A stretch of DNA of 64,000 bases from Diphasiastrum complanatum (taxonomy: Eukaryota; Streptophyta; Lycopodiopsida; Lycopodiales; Lycopodiaceae): the NCBI GenBank assembly GCA_029204225.1, contig MU831984.1, positions 29,148 through 93,147 on the forward strand, read 5' to 3'. Of this stretch, positions 56,018-64,000 are shown in pieces. How positions within the stretch are numbered: the stretch's first letter is position 1; the number at the start of each line of letters is the position of its first letter. The translations under genes and the position numbers were made by a program. The notes under the pieces were generated by a model. The model searched no databases. It was not told where the DNA came from and was given only the letters and a program-made list of their open reading frames with translations.

Positions 56018-58205
56018 TTATTGGATTGGTGGTCCCACACGAATCGAAGCTTTTTTGTCCTTGATTTTTTGAGCTTCTTGGAGGCGAGATTGTTGTTGTG
56101 GGAATTGGTAAATTTTGTTGCTGATGCCCTCCATCATTTGGCATCGTAATTTGTTAAGGAAGGGCATGGGTTTGTAATAATGGAGCATACCTTGTAGAAA
56201 GTTGTAGGTTTTCCATAACTCCACCATATCAACATGCAGTGCCAAAGTGAGGGCTGCGCGATAGTAAAGCCTTGCTACGTTGATGTGGTTGTCTTGCATT
56301 TGCATTGGTTTATTGATATCAATGGCTATTGGTGGTAGCCCTCGATCCCAAAAACCCTTGAGTTTAGCCAAGAATGCCACCAGGCCGCAATTGTCCACAA
56401 AATATCTGACGTCGCGATCAGGATTGCCATGGTGCTTTTGGTAAAATATATGGCAGTTGGTGACCATATCTTCAGCTAGGTTGCCAATATCCAGTCATGT
56501 GATCTTAGGCCAAAAGATCCTGTTTTTTATCTTGGTGATAGGAAACGGTTCTCGTCGCACTACCGGATAGTAGTATATGAATTGGTGCGCATGTAGGAGA
56601 GCACTTTGAATTACCTTGCCATGGATGTTTTGCTTTGTAGGAAGAATCGAGGAGCTTTACTGATTTCTTATGGGTTTTGCAATGGTCCAGATCTGGCAGT
56701 ATGTAGCTGCCACGCTCCTTTGTGGTGGGATATGTCCTAGCAAATTCTTGAGATGCATGCAACTCTCTGCTCGGTCCAGTAGGCATGATTCTGTGCTAGA
56801 TGGTTGGTGCTTCAGCTACAACGACATGTTCATTTTGTGGATCAGGTTCAGGGGATAGAGGAGGTGAAGGGTTAGCTGTAGCAATTCATTGAAATTCAGG
56901 AGAAAATTGGCATTGGATGAATGGAAGGTTAGTGGTGTCGATGGGGTTAGAAGCAGAGGAAGGGAAAAGATGGTGTTGGAAAATAGTACCGCCAGAGCCT
57001 TGTGTATTGGTTGGTGATTGAGCTCCTTGCCCTTGGGGTTGGCCTTGGAGTGATGAGCCTTGATTAGCAGGTGGAGTCTGTTGGAATCTTGCTCCATCTC
57101 CATCATCTGATCCATCAAAGTGAGGCCCGAAGTCATAAAACTAGGCGTGCTCTGCATGGACGGAAGGCATTGATTGAGCAACTACCTTTAACTTTTTTTC
57201 CAGGGTGGCGATGTGCTCGTTGAGGGCCTCGACGGAGGCAATATAGGCTTTTTGCAGTTTGGAGTGCTGCTCCATCGTGGCTTTTAACTTTTGTGCCAGC
57301 ACTTTATAGGCCACCACTGGAATCGGCCTTCCCTCGAGAATAGTTGGTGGTGCAAAATCATTGAAATCTACCAATTCCAGTTGTTTCTTCATAGCAGAAC
57401 GTGCTACTTGTGCATCTACTATGGGCTCGTCCCATTCGACGGTAAGTTGTGTGATAGCAGCCTGATGGTGGGAGATCTTTATTTGGAGTTGGTTCTGGAA
57501 GTGGCTGAGAATTTGTTGTTGTTGTTGATTATAAGCAGTGAGGTTCTGGATCTGTTGTTGTTGTTGCTTGCTTTCCTCCTTTGACCTTACTTTTTCTTTC
57601 TGAAGATCTGCCATAGCGCCATCATCAAACTACCTCATGGTATATTGGCCCCCTAAGTTTCCAAATAAGCTATATTGGAGCTCATTTACCAACCAAACCG
57701 CTTTTTGGGCTGTGAGGGGTAGTTGCTCCCAAGGGCCAATATCAGAAAGTGTGCGGGTATAGTTGGGATATGGTGTGGGAGAAAATGGGAGAAAATCTGG
57801 AATTGGCAGAGAGCTTGGATTTTGAGAAAAGATAGGGGGTGGTGATTAAGGAATGAGAGGGGATGTTGGTGGGGGTGATTGTTGTATGACATGTGGTGAA
57901 TGTGGTGGTGACAGAATGCATGTGGGGGATTTGTGGATTGGAGGAGTTGTGATGGCGGTGGATGTACTTTGTGTTAATAATTGCAAAGCAAAATCATCTA
58001 CATTGACTACAGAGTCAAGTAGGGTGGAAGATTGTATAGGTGAGGGCTTTGGTGAAATTGTGGAATCAAAGCCCCTGTTGAGTGTGAATGAGGGGGGGGG
58101 GGATGTGGTGGTAAATGGTGGGGGTAATGGTGGAAGAGAAGTTGTGGTAGTAGGTAAGGAAACTGGAATTGTGGAAGCTAGCTGAGTGGATTGGTTCTTT
58201 GACAA
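56018..58205 (-). pseudogene. Unidentified long ORF between gypsy pol and 3' LTR
   Basis: A reading frame of over 700 codons, broken by stops, runs towards the 3' LTR and ends one base-step before the polypurine tract. The N-terminal third is rich in Pro, Ser and Thr (57846-58205). The middle is a Gln-rich probable coiled coil ('KQQQQQIQNL', 57141-57614, same frame as the first part), and an acidic/Gln/Pro stretch follows. After a frame change near 56505-56530 comes a globular-looking C-terminus ('DMVTNCHIFYQKHHGNPDRD', 'YFVDNCGLVAFLAKLKGFWD', 56018-56467). I recognise no domain, zinc knuckle or transmembrane span. In-frame stops lie near 57846, 57631, 57141, 56885, 56785 and 56505. Its place is that of env-like or extra ORFs in plant LTR elements. 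It could also be a gag-like ORF joined there by a deletion. Confidence 0.55.
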
Positions 58206-59080
58206 ACATCACAAGCCTTAGTGTAGGTGTGCATATCCTTAAAGAGAGTCGGCCACCAAAATCCGGCCAAGAGGACTTTCTTAGCAATCATTTTGGAAGA
58301 GAAATGACCTGCTCCAACACCTTTATGAGTGAGGGAGATGACAGAGGGTATTTCACCTTCAGTAAGACAACGTCGGATAATTCCATCTAACCCTTGTTTG
58401 TAAAGTTGGCCTGCAATTAACGTATAAGGTTTGGTTTTGAGGACCAACGCACATTGTTCGAGTTAAGATAAGGATGGATCCATCTGCCCTGAAGTTAAAT
58501 ATTCTATAATTTCCTTGTAGAGTCAACCTGAAATAAGATGACATTGGGTAAATCATCATTGATGCCTTGATCTGGGGTGGATAGGTTAGGGATTCGAGAT
58601 AGATGGTTTGCTAAAAAATGTTGAACTCCCTTTTGATCCATGATCCTAAACTCAAATTCTTGTAGTAATAGGATCCATCGAGTAATACGACTCTTGTTGA
58701 TAAGATATAAGAGTGCTTGATGATCAATGAAGAAGGCAAAGCCTTTTTCTAGATGATAATGGCGAAACTTCTGAACCGCATATACCATTGCCAAAGCTTC
58801 ATGCTTGGTAGTGGTATAATTGACTTCAGCAGGTATCAATTGTCTACTGAGAAATCGGATTGGATAATCCTTTTTGAATTCTCCTGGTTGGGTAAGTACT
58901 GCTCCAATGGCATACTTGGATGCGTTGGTATGCACATTGAATTCTTTGGAGTAATTGGGAGCCCGGAGGATGGGTGCATTGGTAAGGGCTTCATTGAGTT
59001 GATTGAATGTGATGCATTGTTCATCATGTTGAAAGTATAGTACTAAGGACCATAAATGGATCTTTGAATGATCCACAAGG
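58178..59080 (-). mobile_element. Ty3/gypsy RNase H and integrase zinc-domain remnant
   Basis: RNase H: 'TNAPILRAPNYSKEFNVHTN', 'YAIGAVLTQPG', 'EVNYTTTKHEALAMVYAVQK' and 'FFIDHQALLYLINKSRITRW' (58504-59080). The integrase HHCC region is at 58178-58447 ('GHFSSKMIAKKVLLAGFWWP', 'CDVCQRTNPLS'). RT upstream and the integrase core downstream are absent. The core is replaced abruptly near 58185 by the Pro-rich ORF, and the 5' side joins copia LTR-like DNA near 59085. It is a relic. Confidence 0.9.
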
Positions 59081-59263
59081 TTGATTGTGTGCTTGTTGAA
59101 CAATCTATCAGATAGTAGTCAACAGAAAACAAGATCTAGTTTAGTAGGTTGATAGAAAACAAGTAGAGACAATCAAATCATTGATCATAAACTATAATCT
59201 GAGTTCCCACGTGTGAAAATCAGGTTGTAGTATGGCTTGTAGACAGAGTTTGAAGTGTGCCAA

Positions 59264-59590
59264 AGCTGGGTTTCATTGGAATCAATCACTATCACAATAC
59301 ATAGAGAAAAAATCCGAGTTTCCTCTTGAGGCTCCAAAAAGTTTCTATCTCCTCACTGTGGAGAATGGAAATAGATAGTAAAAGACACTTCTTTTGCAAA
59401 GTTAGGTGAAAATCCAGCATGTAATAAGCTGGGTTTCATTGGAATCAATCACTATCACAATACATAGAGAAAAAAATCCGAGTTTCCTCTTGAGGCTCCA
59501 AAAAGTTTCTATCTCCTCACTATGGAGAATGGAAATACATAGTAAAAGACACTTCTTTGCAAAGTTAGGTGAAAATCTAGCATGTAATAA
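59264..59590. repeat. 163-bp tandem duplication
   Basis: Copies start at 59264 and 59427 with 'agctgggtttcattggaatc' and end 'gcatgtaataag'. They are nearly identical by eye. They lie in LTR-like DNA between the copia and gypsy remnants. Confidence 0.93.
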
Positions 59591-59799
59591 GGAAGTAGAC
59601 TCAACTTTCTTGCCCTAAAGTGAAAACCCTAGCCTAGATCCAAGAGTCATGCTTGGGAGGTGCATGGTAGGTACAAATCTCATCATAAATCATGGTCTAG
59701 ATCCTACAAAGTAGGAATCACTACCAAATGGACACAACCACTCCTCTTGACTCACGATAATCGACATTAGGTGTGGATTGACAAGTGTCACTTTGGCCA

Positions 59800-62000
59800 T
59801 TCAAGTGTCTACCAAAAAATATTGACAAAATATACAATATTTTTCATGGCTAGATTTGCCAATGAAAAATATAAGGAGATGGTATCTTGCTTTTTGGAAA
59901 GCCATGATATACTCCATCACATAGAAAGGTGGCAAAAGCACTTGTTGATCTTCTATCCACTTTGTCACCTACAAAATCTGAGTTACTATAGGCCTTAAGC
60001 CAAGATTAGTCCCTCTATACAACATGCCAAAATTCTTAGTAGAAGAAATGTATCTAAGAGCTCTTTTGGCCATCTTCCAATGTGAAACTAGAGGCCTTTG
60101 CATGAATTGGCTTAACTTTCCAACACTATAACTAAGACCAGGTCTAGTTATTGTTAAATAAATCAAGGAGCCAATAAGCCTTCTATATAATGTGATGTCC
60201 TCAATGGATGCTTCATCACCATCAATAGATGCCCTTACATGTTGCTCCATTGGTGTCTTAATGCCTTTACAATTCTTCATTCCAAATCTATCTAGGATGG
60301 ATATAGCATATTTAGATTGACAAATAAAGCTAAAATCACACACCCTCTAATAAGCTCTATTCCAAGAATGAAGCTTAATAGGCCGAGATCTACCATCTTA
60401 AACTCTTTTGCCAAAGCAATTTTTTACATCTCTAATTCCATCTAGATCATTACCACTCAAGATAATGTCATCTACATACAAAACAAGAATAATGATCTTG
60501 TCATCATGAAATTTTACGTACAATGATGGATCATAAGCACTCGTTACAAAATTGATGGCAATAAGAAAAGAGTTTAGCCTAGAGTACCATGCTCTAGGTG
60601 CTTGTTTGAGCCCATAAAGTCTCTTCTTCAAGAAACACACATTTCCTTCATGCTTTGTCTTGATGAAGCCCTTGGGTTGCCTCATGTAGATCTCTTCCTC
60701 CAAATAACCATTGAGAAATGCATTTGTGAAATCAAGTTGGAATAGCTCCCAATTGAAGGTTGTAGCAAGACTAATGATCAACCTGATAGTAACAAGCTTA
60801 GCCATAGGAGCAAAAGTCTCATCATAATCAATGCCTTTGGTTTGTAAGAATCCTTTTGCTACAAGCCTAGATTTATGCTTGCTTATTGATCCATCTTGAT
60901 TATACTTTAATCTAAATACCCACTTGCAATCAAGTGGTTTCTTCCCTTGAGGAAGATTCACAAGATCCCAAGTATGATTTTCAATGAGAGCATCATACTC
61001 TACTTGCATAGCATCCATCCAACTCTTAGATTTACGAGCATCTTCATAGCATGTTGGCTCATCTAACATTGAAGTAAGAAAGGTGTAAGATGTGAAAGAT
61101 GATGAGCCTTCTCTTTGATCACCTTGACCATCATAGGTGAGCCTCAATGGCTCAGTCCTTGCCCTTGTAGATCTTCTTGGAGTTCTTGGAGTTCTTGCAT
61201 CTTGAGGTGGATCCTCAAGTCCTTCTTCACTTGGAAGCTCCTCCTCCATCCTAGCATAATCCTTGGCATCAAGATGATTAGTAGCATTATCATCCAAATC
61301 ACAAGCATGTCCTTCCAAAATAACATCCCTACTCACTATCACCTTGCTAGTGATGGGATTGAAGACTCTATATCCTTTGTTATTCTCACCATATCCCACA
61401 AAGATGCCTTTGATGGAGGTTGCATCATCCTTCTTCCTTGTATCCAAGGATTGGTGTACATAGCAAGTGGATCCAAAAACTATGAGATCCTTGAGATTGG
61501 GCTTCTCTCCAAATAGAGCTTCAAATGGTTTGATTCCTCCAATGGCTTGGTTAGGCAATCTATTGCACAAATAATTGGCACAAGTTATCGCCTCACCCCA
61601 AAATTGTTTGGGTAGAGAAGCATCTAGCCTTAAGGCCTTAGCACACTCACAAAGAGATCTATTTCTCCTCTCACTCACTCCATTTTGTTGAGGGGTGTAT
61701 GGACATGACAACTCCCTCTTTATGCCATTAGAACTACAAAAGTCAATCAACTTATTGGAGATATATTCACCTCCATTATCAGTCCTTAATATCTTAATCT
61801 TGGTACTAAGTTGATTTTCTACCAAAGTCTTGAACTTTACAAAAGAATCAAACACCATAGCTTTGCTAGATAAGAGGTACATCGAACAATATCTAGAATA
61901 GTCATCAATGAAGATTACATAATATTTGGCACCACCATTAGACTCATGTCAAAAGCTATGAACATCCAAGTGGATGAGTTCAAGAGGAGAGCTTGATCTG
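59800..62000 (-). mobile_element. Ty1/copia pol: integrase, RT, RNase H (truncated)
   Basis: Minus-strand frames carry the integrase core start ('YVIFIDDYSRY'), 'ILRTDNGGEYISN' and 'CPYTPQQNGVSERRNRS'. RT has 'CKWVFRLKYNQDGSI', 'QLDFTNAFLNGYLEEEIYM', 'KRLYGLKQAPRAWY' and the 'LYVDDIILSG' active site. RNase H has 'LIGSLIYLTITRPGLSYSV' and 'SDFVGDKVDRRSTSAF'. The largest intact piece is 60398-61882 (494 codons). Frameshifts lie near 60340-60420. The 5' part (gag, protease) is cut off at 61999 by the LTR of another copia element. DNA at 59100-59800 may be its 3' LTR. Confidence 0.93.
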
Positions 62001-64000
62001 TTGGAAATTAAGCCCACAGTTGCTTCCTTGGTGAATCATAACTTAGATAGCCAATTACTTGAAGAATGTCTACAACATACTTCCGATTGATCGCCAGCAA
62101 AGGGTGACCAATCCCATTATAAGTTTGAGTTCAGATGTTAAGTTTAATAACTTGAAGTCATTGAAGACTTGGCCATCTTCAAGGACTTCCACAAACTTGC
62201 ATTTAGAACAAGTCTGCAAATTTACATTACTTTTTGGACAGTCTGCAAAAATAAACTAAGTGTCGCACAGTTCGCATTTTCCACAAAGTTCCCGAAAAAT
62301 GCAACACTTACCTTCGACTTCTTCCGTTCAACTATTTTGAAGAATTCAAACTTGTTCACAGTTCATAAGTTTAACTATTTTTCAGCACCTTAAGCTTTTT
62401 TCGCATTTTTTTGAAAAAATGCAAGAAAAGATAAATTTCAGAAGGTCCTCTATTTTCAAGAGTTAAACTGTTAAAGGCACCTTCGTCAACTTTTTAAGGG
62501 CACCTTCAAGTTGTTTCAAAGGTACCTTCGGCATCTTCGCTTGTTTCTGAAAGCGCGAGAAAGCCAAATTGTTACAGAGATCTTTGCTTTTTTGAGGCCA
62601 CCTTCAACTCTCTAAGGCGCCTTAAACTTATTTAGGACACCTTTGCTTTTTCACAAAAGCCCAAAGAGAGAGAAAAAATGCTGAAGGTCGTCTAAAATGA
62701 ACGAGGTTCATTCCCAGCCAGTTCCCATAATTTGCAAAGTGAGAGAAAAACCACTTCATGTAAAATGCGAAGTGAGAGATTTTGCGACGTCCTCATCCAC
62801 ATCAACAATCCTGATTTGTTGACCGTATACACTATGTATAGTTGTCACAGAAGCCATATACTTTCAAGTACAACGGCTTTTCCATTAGGTGACAAACATT
62901 CAATGTAATTAATACATGGATGAAATCTATAAATAGATCATCCAAGCACATATTAGTGTTTGATCCATCCATGAGACGTATTATTTGAGCCTCCCAATTA
63001 CGCCATCAGATTTTTAATTGTAATTGCTATTTGTATTGTGCTTCAGTGTAATATAGTAGCAGCACGTTTTTATCTGTGTACAACATAGATGAATGCTTGT
63101 TGTGATTGAATGCACTTTCATTGTTGTTTAATGGCGCTTGTTTACTCACTCTGATCAGAACACGGACGTCTACGACTCCTCGGTTTCTGATCAGACGATG
63201 GCTGTCTTTGGTGCTTGAGGAACTCACAATATCATACTGCTTTTCCATTTATTTCAGAACTATGCTTCACATTGAATCTGATTTCAGTAGTACCACACAC
63301 AAACCATTTCTAGTCTCTTTGGTGGACTGTACTCTCTTGTTTGAGAGTATGAATTAACATTTTAAAATCTTGTTGGACAATTAGAACGCATAAAGCTGTG
63401 ATTATCTTTAGCATAAGCTGTCTATTAGATTGTTTTTGCACCTAGCAGCCGATTAGAATGGGAGAGCTATTCCGCAATGTTCCTGCTCTCTTCTCCATTC
63501 TCGTTCTTCCTATCTCCCTTGCCCCATCAAATTGGTATCAAAGCATAGTCCAAATAAACCGAGAGATAAGTTTGTTCTATTTGTATATTGTTATCATGTC
63601 TCATATAGGTAGCTCTTCATCTTCATCACTCAGTGAAGCTAGAGTCATTGACAAGTTCAATGGTTCTAACTTCTACATTTGAAAGTTGAAACTTAGAATG
63701 ATGTTGATAGATAGAGATCTTTGGGATGTAGTAGAAGGTGCATACCTGAAACCAGAAGATGGTGATCAAGCAAAGGCTTGGAGGATCAAAGATCAGAAGG
63801 CCTAGCATGTATCACACTCATTGTTATCCGACTCCCAAATATCTCATGTTACCACATGCAAAACCTCTTAGGAAGCACTACTGGACTTGTTATCAAGTCT
63901 CTATGAGAATACGATGTAACCATGAGATTACATCTTAGAAGGAAGTTATTTACTCTTAGCATGCCTGTTTCTATGGCCATCACCTCTCACATCAACAACT
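61999..64000 (+). mobile_element. Ty1/copia element, 5' LTR and gag start, runs off the window
   Basis: The LTR runs from TGTTGGAAATTAAGC (61999) to about 63529, some 1.5 kb. It is followed by the primer binding site 'tggtatcaaagc' at 63533-63544, matching tRNA-iMet. The element inserted into the minus-strand copia integrase region. The 3' half continues beyond the window. Confidence 0.85.
63597..64000 (+). pseudogene. Copia gag, N-terminal part (broken)
   Basis: From the ATG at 63597 the frame gives 'SEARVIDKFNGSNFYI', then TGA where copia gag has Trp, then 'KLKLRMMLIDRDLWDVVEGA'. Further on, 'LSDSQISHVTTCKTS' in another frame matches the copia UBN2 gag domain. The stop and frameshifts make it inactive. 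The C-terminus lies outside the window. Confidence 0.8.

Noticed and set aside
57291-58185. Plus-strand ORFs of 97 and 110 codons opposite the unidentified gypsy-linked ORF
   Set aside because: They are antisense shadows of Pro- and Gln-rich coding DNA with no domain of their own.
61115-61516. 133-codon plus-strand ORF
   Set aside because: It is an antisense shadow of the minus-strand copia integrase-RT linker.
1-64000. CRISPR array, bacterial-type operon, organellar insert, or rRNA/tRNA gene
   Set aside because: No regularly spaced short repeats, prokaryote-like gene packing, plastid or mitochondrial genes, or complete RNA genes were seen.

Overview
This is a window of plant nuclear DNA. 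Genes are split by GT-AG introns of up to 8.9 kb, plant gene families are present, and about half of the sequence is decayed retroelements, DNA transposons and microsatellites. The lineage cannot be fixed from the sequence. The retroelement-swollen introns and a LINE of the 'GCPFSPTLFG' type suit a large-genome land plant such as a fern or gymnosperm better than a compact angiosperm (inference, low certainty).

Layout. 1-3.9 kb: repeats, a minus-strand Ty3/gypsy protease remnant and a minus-strand LINE reverse-transcriptase remnant. 4.1-14.85 kb: exons of a GIY-YIG domain gene on the plus strand. Its last intron holds a small non-autonomous LTR element (6133-13862, minus strand). One LTR of that element was later split by a chromodomain Ty3/gypsy element (7742-13594, plus strand). 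Target-site duplications are visible for both, exact for the inner one and 4 of 5 bases for the outer one. 14.9-24.3 kb: intergenic DNA with gypsy and copia debris and one LTR fragment. 24.7-37.7 kb: an intact NCL-type cation/Ca2+ exchanger gene with two EF-hands, seven exons on the plus strand. Its first intron carries copia debris and a deleted PIF/Harbinger transposon sitting inside a GA microsatellite. 37.7-42.2 kb: intergenic repeats, a possible SINE and a possible leader of the next gene. 42.3-50.4 kb: an intact ABCC (MRP)-type full-length ABC transporter, 11 exons on the plus strand. 50.4-55 kb: intergenic DNA with tandem duplications. 55-62 kb: minus-strand gypsy and copia remnants, including an unidentified long ORF lying between truncated gypsy pol and a 3' LTR. 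62-64 kb: the 5' end of a plus-strand copia element that inserted into the minus-strand copia copy and runs off the window.

Two host genes look functional, the NCL exchanger and the ABCC transporter. Their reconstructed exons join in frame from end to end, giving 629 and about 1557 residues. The GIY-YIG gene is probably damaged in its last exon. The two intact genes are membrane transporters, but nothing suggests that they are co-regulated. No previously undescribed system is proven. The best leads are the ORF in the env position of the 55-59 kb gypsy element, the in-frame optional intron of the NCL gene, the deleted Harbinger element that keeps parts of both ORFs, and the small pol-less LTR element.
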